Assembly: GCF_019455385.1 (NCBI RefSeq)
Contig: NZ_JACOFR010000020.1
Coordinates: 62,001-126,000 of the forward strand
Origin: Bradyrhizobium sp. BR 10289
Lineage (GTDB): Bacteria > Pseudomonadota > Alphaproteobacteria > Rhizobiales > Xanthobacteraceae
Length of the DNA: 64,000 nucleotides
Direction of reading: 5' to 3'
Shown: positions 1 to 8,725 of the stretch, one piece after another
Numbering within the stretch: the first letter of the stretch is position 1
How the letters are laid out: every line of letters starts with the position of its first letter
Program-made: the position numbers and the translations under genes
The notes under the pieces: model-generated
Databases searched by the model: none
What the model saw: the letters and a program-made list of their open reading frames with translations, nothing else
Told to the model about the DNA's origin: nothing

Positions 1-1068
1 CAGCATATAGGTCGCGAAGAACAGCACGGTGATCAGCGGCACGCCGCGCCAGAACTCGATGAAGGCGATCGAGAAGATCCGGATCAGCGGAATGGTGGAC
101 CTGCGCCCGAGCGCCAGCGCAATGCCGATCGGCAACGAGGTGACGATGCCGGCGACGGAGACCACCAGCGTCACCAGAAGACCGCCCCAGAGCCGCGTCT
201 GCACGACCGGGAGCCCGCCGTGATCGAGCCCCATCAGCTTGATGACGAGGGCGATGGCGGCGAATGTGCCGATGCTCCACGCCAGGGCGCGCCATCCGGT
301 GCGCAGGCCACCCCCGACGACGAAGGCGATCAAGGACACGACGACGGTCGTGATGGCGAAATCGCTCCAGACCGACTGGCCCGAGCCCTCGAGCTGGTCA
401 CGCAGCCAGGTCAGCGGAAAGATCAGCCAGGAGATCGCTTTTCCGACTAGCACGATGAGGCTGCCGAGCGCCCACAAGAGTGGCGCGATCGCCGAGGTCT
501 TGCTGAGGCTGAGCAGGACCTGCCCGGCGCCGATGATGCTGTCGTCGAACAATTGCAGCAGGCCGGCGGTCCAGCTCAGGCCGAACCCGGTGATGCCGCC
601 GCCATGCAGCAGGAAGAACGCAACCACGGGAAAGGCGAAGAAGAACAGGCTGGCGTTGAGCGCCTTCGCCGGCAGGCGCGGAACCAGCATGGGCACCAGC
701 AGGACCGTGGCCAGGACGAATGTGAGGTCGACCCGCCAGCGTTCGGCCTCGGGATAGAAGCCGTAGATCAGCTGCGGCAGCTTGGCCTGGATATAGGGCC
801 AGCAAGCGCCGACGGCAAAGCCGGCATTCTCGGGGAGGCACGCCGTGCGGTCCGTTCCGGTCCAGACCGCGTCGACGAACAGGAATTTGACGGATGGAAC
901 GATGGTGAACCAGAGCAACAGGGCGCTGACGATGGTGATCAGGATGTTGGTCGGCGAATTGAGCAGGCGCGTGCGCATCAGGCCAACGAAGCCCGTCATC
1001 CTCACCGGCGCCGGCCGCTCGGCGATCAGGTCCTGACGAACGTAAGCGGATGAGGCAATATCGGTCAT
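1..1068 (-). CDS. aapM: Amino-acid ABC transporter permease AapM (3' end outside window)
   Basis: Inner-membrane permease half of the general L-amino-acid ABC importer (AapJQMP family, polar amino acids). The translated product starts MTDIASSAYVRQ and has several hydrophobic segments; the last visible part carries the BPD_transp_1 region ending in a stretch like FIEFWRGVPLITVLFFATYML, typical of His/Glu/Gln/Arg permeases. The ATG overlaps the TGA of aapQ by four bases (ATGA), so the two are translationally coupled. The C-terminus runs off the left edge, where the ATPase aapP would be expected. Family assignment is firm because aapJ and aapQ lie upstream in the usual order. Confidence 0.93.
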   Translation of the reverse strand, partial: MTDIASSAYVRQDLIAERPAPVRMTGFVGLMRTRLLNSPTNILITIVSALLLWFTIVPSVKFLFVDAVWTGTDRTACLPENAGFAVGACWPYIQAKLPQLIYGFYPEAERWRVDLTFVLATVLLVPMLVPRLPAKALNASLFFFAFPVVAFFLLHGGGITGFGLSWTAGLLQLFDDSIIGAGQVLLSLSKTSAIAPLLWALGSLIVLVGKAISWLIFPLTWLRDQLEGSGQSVWSDFAITTVVVSLIAFVVGGGLRTGWRALAWSIGTFAAIALVIKLMGLDHGGLPVVQTRLWGGLLVTLVVSVAGIVTSLPIGIALALGRRSTIPLIRIFSIAFIEFWRGVPLITVLFFATYML

Positions 1069-2270
1069 GCACCAAGGCTCCGGCTGACACGCCAACCGTA
1101 GACGCTCATGATCGCGCTGGTGAGCAGCGAGATCAGGAGATAGACGCCCATCGTCATGGCAATGATCTCGATCGCCTGTCCGGTCTGGCTCAGCGACGTG
1201 CCGGCCCAGACCGACACGAGGTCCGGATAGCCGATCGCGACCGCGAGCGAAGAGTTCTTGGTGAGGTTGAGGTACTGGTTGGTCAGCGGCGGCACGATCA
1301 CGCGCATGGCCTGCGGCACCACGATCAGGCGCAGCGTGGTGCCGCGGCTGAGGCCGAGCGAGGCGCCCGCCTCCATCTGTCCCTTGTGCACCGACAGGAT
1401 GCCGGCGCGCACGATCTCGGCGATGAAGGCCGCGGTATAGGTCGACAGCGCCAGCGTCAACGCCACGAATTCCGGAATGATCCGCGAGCCGCCGGCGAAG
1501 TTGAAGCCCTTGAGCTGCGGCAGCTCGAAGGTGAAGGGCAGACCGACCAGCAGCATCGTCGCGAGCGGCAGTCCGAACAGCAGGCCCAGCACGTAGGGCC
1601 AGATGCGGATCATCTGTCCGCGTTGAAACAGCGCCCGCCGCGCATAGATCCGCAGGGCCAGCACCGCGACGATGCCGAATCCCAGCACCAGCAGGAACGG
1701 ATCCAGCCCGGCCTGGCCGATCGGCTGCGGAATGACGAGGCCGCGATTGCTGATGAAGGCGATGCCGAGCAGCGAAATGCTCTGCCGCGGATTGGGCAGG
1801 GCCGCGAGCACGGCGAGATACCAGAACAGGATCTGGAACAGCAGCGGCAGGTTGCGGATGATCTCGACATAGATCTCGCCGATGCGCGACAAGAGCCAGT
1901 TCGGCGACAGCCGGCACAGCGCGACGACGAAGCCGAGCACGGTGGCGAAGACGATGCCGACCACCGAGACCACGAGCGTGTTGAGAAGCCCGACCACGAA
2001 CACGCGCAGGAACGTGTCCGAGCCGGTGTAGGAGATCAGCGTCTGGTTGACGTCGAAGCCCGCATTGTTCCGCAGGAAGCCGAAGCCGGCGGCAATGTGC
2101 TGGTTCTCGAGGTTGGCGCGGGCGTTGGAGACGATCTCGTAGCCGATCCATCCCAGGATCGCGGCGAAGACAAACTGGACGACGATACCGTTCCAGCCTG
2201 TCTTGCCGCCCAGAACGCGCCTGATCTTCAGCGCGATCTGGGCCGGCGGTTTTCGAGCCTCGGTGCTCAT
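1065..2270 (-). CDS. aapQ: Amino-acid ABC transporter permease AapQ
   Basis: First permease subunit of the general L-amino-acid importer, 401 aa. The start at MSTEARKPPAQIALK was chosen because it follows the aapJ stop by about 26 bases; a longer frame would run into aapJ. Hydrophobic segments occur near residues 30-50, 90-115 and through the C-terminal half. The EAA-like loop (EAGASLGLSRGTTLRLIVVPQAMR) expected of ABC importer permeases is visible near residue 310. The pair AapQ/AapM forms the channel; AapJ delivers substrate from the periplasm. Confidence 0.95.
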   Translation of the reverse strand: MSTEARKPPAQIALKIRRVLGGKTGWNGIVVQFVFAAILGWIGYEIVSNARANLENQHIAAGFGFLRNNAGFDVNQTLISYTGSDTFLRVFVVGLLNTLVVSVVGIVFATVLGFVVALCRLSPNWLLSRIGEIYVEIIRNLPLLFQILFWYLAVLAALPNPRQSISLLGIAFISNRGLVIPQPIGQAGLDPFLLVLGFGIVAVLALRIYARRALFQRGQMIRIWPYVLGLLFGLPLATMLLVGLPFTFELPQLKGFNFAGGSRIIPEFVALTLALSTYTAAFIAEIVRAGILSVHKGQMEAGASLGLSRGTTLRLIVVPQAMRVIVPPLTNQYLNLTKNSSLAVAIGYPDLVSVWAGTSLSQTGQAIEIIAMTMGVYLLISLLTSAIMSVYGWRVSRSLGA

Positions 2271-2296
2271 GGCCGCGAGCCGTTGATCAGGCGCGA

Positions 2297-3313
2297 TCAG
2301 CGGATCGGCGGCGCGTACTGGAGACCGCCCTTGTTCCAGAGATTGTTGAGACCACGGGCGATGCCGAGCGGCGAGCCGGCGCCGACATTGCGATCGAACA
2401 CCTCGCCGTAATTGCCAGTCGCCTTCACGATCCGGATCACCCAGTCCTTGGTGAGGCCGAGCTGTTCGCCGAAATTGCCGTCGGAGCCGAGCACGCGCTT
2501 CAGCTCCGGATTTTCCATCTTGGCCTTTTCGTCGACGTTCTTGGAGGTGATGCCGAGCTCTTCGGTGGTGACGAGGGCGAACAGCGTCCATTTCACGATG
2601 TCGAACCACTGGTCATCGCCATGGCGTACCATCGGGCCGAGCGGCTCCTTCGAGATGATCTCGGGGAGAACCATGTGGTCGTTGGGATTGGCGAGCTTCA
2701 GGCGATTGGCGTAGAGGCCCGACTGGTCGGTGGTGAAGACGTCGCAGCGGCCGGCTTCATAGGCCTTGACCGTTTCGTCATTGGTGCCGAACGCGATCAC
2801 CTCGTACTTCATGTTGTTGGCCTTGAAGTAGTCGGCCAGATTTTGCTCGGTGGTGGTGCCTGTCTGCACGCAGACCGAGGCGCTATTCAATTCCAGCGCG
2901 GAATTCACCTTCAGCGACTTCTTCACCATGAAGCCCTGCCCGTCATAATAGGTCACGCCGGTGAAGTTGGCGCCGAGCGAGGTGTCGCGCGAGATGGTCC
3001 AGGTGGTGTTGCGCGAGAGCACGTCGATCTCGCCGGATTGCAGCGCGGTGAAACGGTCCTTGGCCGAGGTCGGCACGAACTTGACTTTGGTCGGATCGTT
3101 GAAGATCGCGGCCGCGATGGCGCGGCAGACGTCGACGTCGATGCCAGTCCAGTTGCCCTTGTCGTCAGGCGAGGAGAAACCCGGCAGGCCCTGGCTGACG
3201 CCGCAGGACAGCACGCCCCGGTCCTTGACGGTCTTGAGCGTTTGCGCATCGGCGGCTTGGGCAGTCAGGCCGGCGGCGAGTGCGAGAGTGAGAGCCAAAG
3301 TTACGCGTTTCAT
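2297..3313 (-). CDS. aapJ: General L-amino-acid-binding periplasmic protein AapJ
   Basis: Periplasmic solute-binding protein of the Aap importer, 338 aa, close to the usual length of about 340. A Sec signal peptide is clear (MKRVTLALTLALAAGLTAQAADA), followed by TLKTVKDRGVLSCGV, which is typical of SBP family 3 with its N-terminal lobe. The start at 3313 puts the signal peptide at the N-terminus; an in-frame upstream extension exists but lacks sense. First gene of aapJQM. Substrates of the family are broad (Glu, Asp, Gln, branched-chain amino acids); specificity here is inferred from the family. Confidence 0.95.
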   Translation of the reverse strand: MKRVTLALTLALAAGLTAQAADAQTLKTVKDRGVLSCGVSQGLPGFSSPDDKGNWTGIDVDVCRAIAAAIFNDPTKVKFVPTSAKDRFTALQSGEIDVLSRNTTWTISRDTSLGANFTGVTYYDGQGFMVKKSLKVNSALELNSASVCVQTGTTTEQNLADYFKANNMKYEVIAFGTNDETVKAYEAGRCDVFTTDQSGLYANRLKLANPNDHMVLPEIISKEPLGPMVRHGDDQWFDIVKWTLFALVTTEELGITSKNVDEKAKMENPELKRVLGSDGNFGEQLGLTKDWVIRIVKATGNYGEVFDRNVGAGSPLGIARGLNNLWNKGGLQYAPPIR

Positions 3314-3605
3314 GGGCTGAAGGCCTTTCAAGATCGTCTCAAGGTCAGGAATGTTGTCTTTGGGATCGTCTCTGCCGGGGCTAATCCTATTCGGACCCGC
3401 CTTGCAAGAGTCATGCTGGAACCTTGCCGAACACCCGCCCATCCCGAGAGGCCATAACCTAATCCCCGCCGCAGGCGCCCGCCATGACGGCTGTGACGCA
3501 AGGTCCGGTCAGACGATGGATCGAAGGTCGCGGCAGGCCCCTCAACATGCGGCGACTGAATAGCACCGGCGCATCACAGAACGACTGGCGAGCCGGGTCA
3601 AGGGG

Positions 3606-3635
3606 TTGACGGGACTCTTCTGTGTTCTGTTATTA
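3606..3635 (+). promoter_or_regulatory. Putative sigma-70 promoter of the cystathionine beta-lyase gene
   Basis: In the 393-bp gap between the divergent aapJ and the lyase gene, TTGACG (3606-3611) is followed after 18 bases by TTATTA (3630-3635), about 70 bases before the ATG. It is the best -35/-10 pair I could find in the gap. No other gene is apparent in 3314-3706; no clear aapJ promoter was recognised. Confidence 0.4.
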
Positions 3636-3706
3636 ACGGCAGCGGCTGTTCGGCCGACCCGCGGGGCGCCATACCCCTGCGGAAAACGAGTTTTGAAAGC
3701 AGGCGC

Positions 3707-4891
3707 ATGGATTCCTCGCACCCCACCCCGCAGCAGGCCGAGACCCGGCTGGTCACCTCCGGCCGCGACACCAAGGCACAGAAGGGGTTCGTCAATCCGC
3801 CGGTGTTCCACGGCTCGACCGTGCTGTATCCGACCGCCGAAGACCTGCACGCCCATCGCGGCGAGTTCACCTATGGCCGCCACGGCTCCCCCACCACCAA
3901 GGCGTTCCAGGAGACGCTGATGGCGCTGGAGGGGCCGCAATGCGCCGGCGTCGGCATCGTGCCGTCGGGGCTGTCGGCGATTTCCACCACCCTGCTCTCG
4001 GTGCTCAAGACCGGCGATCATCTCCTGGTCTGCGACAACGTCTATCGGCCCTCGCGCAATTTCTGCAACGGCATGCTTGCCCGCCTCGGCATCGAGACCA
4101 CCTATTTCGATCCGCTGATTGGCGCCGGCATCGACAAACTGTTCAAGCCGAATACCCGCGCCGTGCTGGTGGAAGCACCGGGCTCGCAATCGTTCGAGAT
4201 GCCCGACATCCGCGCCATCGCCGAGGTCGCGCATGCGAAGGGCGCGCTCGTCATCGACGACAACACCTGGGCGACGCCGCTCTATCATCGCTCGCTCGAG
4301 CAGGGCGTCGACATCAGCATGCAGGCCGCCACCAAATATATCGGCGGCCACTCCGACATCATGTTCGGCACCATCTCGGCCAACGCAAGGACCTGGCCGC
4401 AAATCTCGGAAGGCATCCGCCTGCTCGGCGTCTGCGCCGGTCCTGATGACGTCTTCCTCGCGCTGCGCGGCCTGCGCACGCTGTCGGTACGTCTCGCGCA
4501 GCATCATCGCTCCGGGCTCGACATGGCACGCTGGCTTGCCGCAAGACCCGAGGTCGCGCGCGTGCTGCATCCGGGGCTCGAAACCGATCCGGGTCACGCG
4601 ATCTGGAAGCGCGACTTCACCGGCGCTTCGGGCCTGTTCAGCATCGTGCTGAAGCCGGCCCCGCAGAGCGCCGTCGACACCATGCTCAACACGCTCAAGC
4701 TGTTCGGCATGGGCTTTTCCTGGGGCGGCTTCGAGAGCCTTGCGATTCCCTTCGACTGCGACGCCTATCGCACCGCGACCAAATGGGCCCCGGGCGGCCC
4801 GACGCTGCGACTCCATATCGGGCTTGAGAGCACCGACGATCTCAAGGCCGATCTCGATCGCGGCTTCGCTGCCCTCAAAGCGGCAATGTGA
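3707..4891 (+). CDS. metC: Cystathionine beta-lyase (Cys/Met metabolism PLP enzyme)
   Basis: PLP-dependent C-S lyase, 394 aa, converting cystathionine to homocysteine, pyruvate and ammonia in methionine synthesis. The family layout is intact: the tyrosine/arginine element YGRHGSPT near residue 56-63 binds the phosphate of the neighbouring subunit, VIDDNTWATPL (183-192) supplies the pyridine-nitrogen aspartate, and K210 in AATKYIGGHSD is the Schiff-base lysine. The motifs fit MetC-type lyase (CBL) better than cystathionine gamma-synthase, but the paralogues are hard to separate by eye. It stands alone between aapJ and the phosphate transporter gene. Confidence 0.9.
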   Translation: MDSSHPTPQQAETRLVTSGRDTKAQKGFVNPPVFHGSTVLYPTAEDLHAHRGEFTYGRHGSPTTKAFQETLMALEGPQCAGVGIVPSGLSAISTTLLSVLKTGDHLLVCDNVYRPSRNFCNGMLARLGIETTYFDPLIGAGIDKLFKPNTRAVLVEAPGSQSFEMPDIRAIAEVAHAKGALVIDDNTWATPLYHRSLEQGVDISMQAATKYIGGHSDIMFGTISANARTWPQISEGIRLLGVCAGPDDVFLALRGLRTLSVRLAQHHRSGLDMARWLAARPEVARVLHPGLETDPGHAIWKRDFTGASGLFSIVLKPAPQSAVDTMLNTLKLFGMGFSWGGFESLAIPFDCDAYRTATKWAPGGPTLRLHIGLESTDDLKADLDRGFAALKAAM

Positions 4892-5024
4892 GCCTGCTCA
4901 CAAGGCAATGCGGCGCAGGAACGAGCAAGGCACGCAGACGTTAACGCCGCTGCGCCAAGAAATGGTTTGAACCTCAAGCATATGGCGCTAGCCTCACCAA
5001 TCGACTCTCATCCGGACACGGAGC

Positions 5025-6716
5025 ATGGGAACGTTGGTACTGCTCGATCTGATGGGCGGCGTCGCGCTGCTGCTGTGGGGCCTCCATATGGTCCAGAGCG
5101 GTATCCTGCGTGCCTTTGGCCCCGATTTGCGCCGCCTGCTCGGCAAGGCGCTCGGCAATCGTGCGAGCGCGTTCGCGGCCGGCCTCGGGCTCACCGCGCT
5201 GCTCCAGAGCAGCACGGCGACCGCCCTGATCACCAGCTCGTTTGCCGCCGAAGGTCTCGTCAGCCTCACCGCCGCGCTCGCCATCATGCTGGGAGCCAAT
5301 GTCGGCACCACGCTGATCGTGCAGGCGCTGTCGTTCAACATCGCAGCCGTCGCGCCGGTGCTGTTCGTGCTCGGGCTCGTTGCCTTCCGCTCCGGCCCGC
5401 GCTCGCGCATCAAGGACATCGGCCGTATCTCGATCGGCCTTGGCTTGATGCTGCTGTCGCTGCACATCCTGCTCGATACGCTGGCGCCTGCCGAGAACGC
5501 GCCGGGCGTGCGCGTCATGATGTCGGCGATCACGGGCGATCCCGTGCTCTGCATCGTCATCGCCGCCCTGGTTACCTGGGCGGTGCATTCGAGCGTTGCC
5601 AGCGTGCTGCTGATCATGTCGCTGGCCTATTCGCAGTTCGTCACGCCCGCCGCCGCGCTGGCCCTCGTGCTCGGCGCCAATCTCGGCAGCGCCATCAATC
5701 CCGTATTCGAGGGTGCCAGGCGCGACGATGCCGCAAGCTATCGCCTGCCGGTCGGCAATCTCGCCAACCGCGTGATCGGCATCGCGCTGGTGCTGCCGTT
5801 CCTGAGTGTCATCGCCGAGCACATGCAGGCCTGGCAGCCGGACCTCGCCAGGATGACGGCGGCCTTCCACATCGCCTTCAATGCCGTCACGGCGATCCTC
5901 TTCATCGGCCTGCTCGACACCATGTCGCGCCTGTTGACTCGCCTGCTGCCCGACCGCGTGCAGGAGACCGATCCGGCCCGGCCGCGCTATCTCGACGAGA
6001 CCGCGCTGGAGACGCCGTCATTGGCGCTCGCCGACGCTGCCCGGGAGGTGTTGCGCATGGGCGATCACGTCGAGATCATGCTGCGCAGGGTCATGACGGC
6101 GATGATGACGAACGACCGCGCGCTGGTCGACCAGGTCACGAAGATGGACAACGTCGTCGACGGCCTCGACGAGGCCGTCAAGCTCTACGTGACCAAGCTG
6201 ATGCGCGGCAGCCTCGACGAGAGCGAGGGGCGGCGCGCGATGGAGATCATCTCCTTCGCCATCAACCTCGAGCATATCGGCGACATCATCGACAAGAGCC
6301 TGAGCGAGCTCGCCACCAAGAAGATCAAGCGGCGCTTCCAGTTCTCGGCCGAGGGCGCCGAGGAGCTCGCCGCCTTCCACAAGCGCACGATGGAATCGCT
6401 GCGGATCGCCTTCGGCGTGTTCATGTCGGGCGACGCCAACGAGGCACGCAAGCTGCTGGTGGAGAAGACCACACTGAAGAACACCGAGCTTGCCGCCGTC
6501 GAGCGCCATCTCGACCGCCTGCGCGAGGGCCGGCCCGAGACCATCGAGACCACCTCGCTGCATCTCGACGTGCTGCGCGATCTCAGGCGCATCCATTCGC
6601 ACATCTGCTCGGTCGCCTATCCCGTATTGGACGCGGCCGGCGAGCCCTATCGCAGGCCGGCGACGGAGACCACCGCCCTGCCCGCCTCAGGCGCGGCGTC
6701 CGCGTTGCCGCGCTGA
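5025..6716 (+). CDS. Na+/Pi cotransporter family protein with C-terminal PhoU-like domain
   Basis: Inner-membrane sodium-dependent phosphate transporter of the NptA/YjbB (PF02690) family, 563 aa. The signature QSSTATAL occurs at residues 61-68, and a second inverted-repeat copy (AVHSSVASVLLIMSLAYSQ) near 185-205. Eight or more hydrophobic segments fill residues 1-310. From about residue 340 the chain is charged and helical, matching the PhoU-like domain often fused in this family. The ATG at 5025 follows an intergenic gap of 133 bp after the lyase. Direction of transport (uptake or export) cannot be told from sequence. Confidence 0.9.
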   Translation: MGTLVLLDLMGGVALLLWGLHMVQSGILRAFGPDLRRLLGKALGNRASAFAAGLGLTALLQSSTATALITSSFAAEGLVSLTAALAIMLGANVGTTLIVQALSFNIAAVAPVLFVLGLVAFRSGPRSRIKDIGRISIGLGLMLLSLHILLDTLAPAENAPGVRVMMSAITGDPVLCIVIAALVTWAVHSSVASVLLIMSLAYSQFVTPAAALALVLGANLGSAINPVFEGARRDDAASYRLPVGNLANRVIGIALVLPFLSVIAEHMQAWQPDLARMTAAFHIAFNAVTAILFIGLLDTMSRLLTRLLPDRVQETDPARPRYLDETALETPSLALADAAREVLRMGDHVEIMLRRVMTAMMTNDRALVDQVTKMDNVVDGLDEAVKLYVTKLMRGSLDESEGRRAMEIISFAINLEHIGDIIDKSLSELATKKIKRRFQFSAEGAEELAAFHKRTMESLRIAFGVFMSGDANEARKLLVEKTTLKNTELAAVERHLDRLREGRPETIETTSLHLDVLRDLRRIHSHICSVAYPVLDAAGEPYRRPATETTALPASGAASALPR

Positions 6717-6726
6717 TCGAGCCGCT

Positions 6727-7065
6727 TCATCGCTCCAGCGTCTTCGAGGCTTGGCCGCGGTTCTTGATGATCAGCATGATGTTGCGGACATAGATGACCG
6801 TCGCCAGCGCCTGTCCGAGGATGATCACCGGCTCGCGCTTGACCACGCCGTAGACCAGCGTCATCAGACCGCCGCCCATCGAGCAGAACCAGAACGCCAT
6901 CGGCACCACGCTGTTGCCGGCGCGCTCGCTCGCGATCCACTGCACCAGGAAGCGCGCGGTGAAGAACAGCTGCGCGACGAGGCCGAACGCGAGCCAGAAA
7001 TCGAACTTGGCAACGAAGACGTCGTAGAGATAGTTGCTCAGCGCCTGGCCGTACTGGATGATCAT
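6727..7065 (-). CDS. LAB_N-domain membrane protein (lipid-A-disaccharide synthase N-terminal-like)
   Basis: 112-aa membrane protein with three or four hydrophobic helices, recognised as the lipid A biosynthesis N-terminal domain (LAB_N): FDFWLAFGLVAQLFFTARFLVQWIASER followed by SVVPMAFWFCSMGGGLMTL and YVRNIMLI. The start MIIQYGQ overlaps the stop of the upstream glycosyltransferase by an ATGA, so the two are translationally coupled. Stand-alone LAB_N proteins usually sit beside GT2 polyprenyl-phosphate glycosyltransferases and may be accessory subunits; that role is inferred. It is the last gene of the envelope cluster. Confidence 0.85.
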   Translation of the reverse strand: MIIQYGQALSNYLYDVFVAKFDFWLAFGLVAQLFFTARFLVQWIASERAGNSVVPMAFWFCSMGGGLMTLVYGVVKREPVIILGQALATVIYVRNIMLIIKNRGQASKTLER

Positions 7066-7811
7066 GCCTTCACCTCGGTCACGTCTGGTGTGGGCCTCTT
7101 GCGGCGGATCAGCCACCACACGCCGGCGAGATCCATGATCCCGATCCACAGCCGGTCGAAGAAGCCGTAATTCGACACGCCGGAATGGCGCGGCCGGTCG
7201 ATCACGTCGACATAGGCGATGTCGAAGCCCTCCCGCCGCACCAGCGCCGGCAGGAAGCGATGCAGCCCGTCGAAATAAGGCAGCATCAGGAACACGTCGC
7301 GCCGGAATGCCTTCAAGCCGCAGCCGGTGTCGCGCGTGCCGTCGTTCAGGATCGCGTTGCGGACCTTGTTCGCGACGCGCGACTGGAATTTCTTGAAGCC
7401 GGTGTCCTTGCGCCCGACGCGCTGGCCCGCGGCAAGGCCGACCCGCCCTGCTCCCTTTTCCACCGCCGCGATCAGGTCCGGCAGGAAGGCGGGGTTGTTC
7501 TGGCCGTCGCCGTCGAGCGTCGCCACGATCACCCCGCGCGCGGCTCGCACGCCGCTGCGCACCGCAGCCGACTGGCCGCCGGACCGGGCATGACGGAGCT
7601 GACGCAGATTGGCGCGCTGCTGCATGATCGAGGCGAGCCGCTCGCCGGTCGCGTCGGTCGAGCCGTCATTGACGTAGATGATCTCGTAGTCCCAGCGGCC
7701 GTCGAGCGCCGCGCCGATCTCCGCGATCAGCGGCGCGATGTTGTCGGCTTCGTTGCGCACGGGAACGACGATGGAAACCGAGGGCTGGGAAACCGAAGGC
7801 TGTGACGACAA
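7062..7811 (-). CDS. Glycosyltransferase family 2 (polyprenyl-phosphate sugar synthase type)
   Basis: Cytoplasmic-face GT2 enzyme of the dolichyl-phosphate mannose synthase/ArnC type, which charges a polyprenyl-phosphate carrier with a sugar. The GT-A core is clear: SIVVPVRNEADNI, YVNDGSTDATG, ATLDGDGQNNP (DGD metal site) and DTGCGLKAFRRDVF. No hydrophobic C-terminal anchor is obvious beyond a short segment (LWIGIMDLAGVWWLI). The frame is open far upstream into the PAP2 gene, but no ATG lies between the PAP2 stop and the catalytic domain; a TTG at 7811 gives 249 aa and is my choice. The start is uncertain. It probably supplies the donor for the GT39 enzyme in the same operon. Confidence 0.88.
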   Translation of the reverse strand: MSSQPSVSQPSVSIVVPVRNEADNIAPLIAEIGAALDGRWDYEIIYVNDGSTDATGERLASIMQQRANLRQLRHARSGGQSAAVRSGVRAARGVIVATLDGDGQNNPAFLPDLIAAVEKGAGRVGLAAGQRVGRKDTGFKKFQSRVANKVRNAILNDGTRDTGCGLKAFRRDVFLMLPYFDGLHRFLPALVRREGFDIAYVDVIDRPRHSGVSNYGFFDRLWIGIMDLAGVWWLIRRKRPTPDVTEVKA

Positions 7812-7878
7812 ATCGAGGCTCGTGGTTGGAATGGGCCTGCTGCTCGAGGGAACCGGCGGCCCCGGCAGGCAGCCGCTT

Positions 7879-8724
7879 TTATGGGGCGGAGGCCCCGTGG
7901 GCAACCCTTTTGAGGCGGCCCGGGACCTGCCCCGATAGCGGCACAATGGTGCCGTCGGCACGGATGGCAAAGCCGAGCCTGCGGGCCGCAAACCAGTAGC
8001 GGACCGCCATGGCGCCGACCATGCCGACCAGGGCGCCGGCCACGACATCGCTCGGATGATGCGCGAGCAGCACGAGGCGCGTCAGCAGGATCACGATGGC
8101 GTAGGTGAACATGAACACGCGCAGCCGCGGCCACAGCGCCGAGACCGCGAACGCCAGCGCGAATGCCGTCACCGCATGCCCCGACGGCAGGCTGGCGTAA
8201 GCGCCCGAGCCTTCGAACGGCATGAAGTTGAACGGATTGGCCTTGCCGCCGACGAAGGGCCGTCCGCGGCCGATCAGATATTTCAGGATCTCGGCGACGA
8301 ACACGGACAGCGCAACAGACAGAAACAGATATTGCAGGCGTGTGCCGAGACCGAGCAGCAGCGCCCGGCGCGTGCCGTGCCGCGCGGCCGCAACGAGCGC
8401 CAGGATCACCAATGCAACGCCGAGCACCCAGAGCACGTACTCGTCCTTGCCGAAATCGGTGAGGATGCGGATCGGCCACAGGCTCGGCGTGCCCCGCGCC
8501 GGCATCAGCTGGATCTCGGTCTGGTCGAATGCGAGCATCAGCACGATGACCAGGGCCGCACCTGCCATGCTCAGCCAAAGCGAATGCCGCGCCAGTTTTC
8601 GCGCGGCCTCGGCGCGGCGCGAATGCGAAGGCGAGCGCACCAGTTGCGCCAGCGCACGCCCGACCACCACGAGCAATTGCGCGGGATAGCCCGGGCGCGG
8701 TGCGATGTCGGTGGTCACAGGCAT
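7879..8724 (-). CDS. PAP2-family membrane phosphatase
   Basis: Integral-membrane acid phosphatase of the PAP2/LpxE/UppP-like superfamily, 281 aa. All three catalytic motifs are present in order: KYLIGRGRP (KX6RP), PSGH, and TRLVLLAHHPSDV (the SRX5HXXXD motif with T for S). Several hydrophobic segments surround them. Within this operon it may dephosphorylate lipid A or recycle polyprenyl pyrophosphate; sequence alone does not decide. One base separates its ATG from the TAG of the GT39 gene upstream. Confidence 0.9.
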   Translation of the reverse strand: MPVTTDIAPRPGYPAQLLVVVGRALAQLVRSPSHSRRAEAARKLARHSLWLSMAGAALVIVLMLAFDQTEIQLMPARGTPSLWPIRILTDFGKDEYVLWVLGVALVILALVAAARHGTRRALLLGLGTRLQYLFLSVALSVFVAEILKYLIGRGRPFVGGKANPFNFMPFEGSGAYASLPSGHAVTAFALAFAVSALWPRLRVFMFTYAIVILLTRLVLLAHHPSDVVAGALVGMVGAMAVRYWFAARRLGFAIRADGTIVPLSGQVPGRLKRVAHGASAP

Positions 8725-8725
8725 C

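Noticed and set aside
398..1090. 230-aa minus-strand frame and several plus-strand frames over the Aap region
   Set aside because: They overlap aapM and aapQ, which have clear membrane and operon evidence; the Arg/Pro/His-rich translations are typical of shadow frames in GC-rich DNA.
4967..6793. 608-aa plus-strand frame covering the Na/Pi cotransporter gene
   Set aside because: Arg-rich shadow of the 5025-6716 gene, whose translation has the QSSTAT motif and membrane helices.
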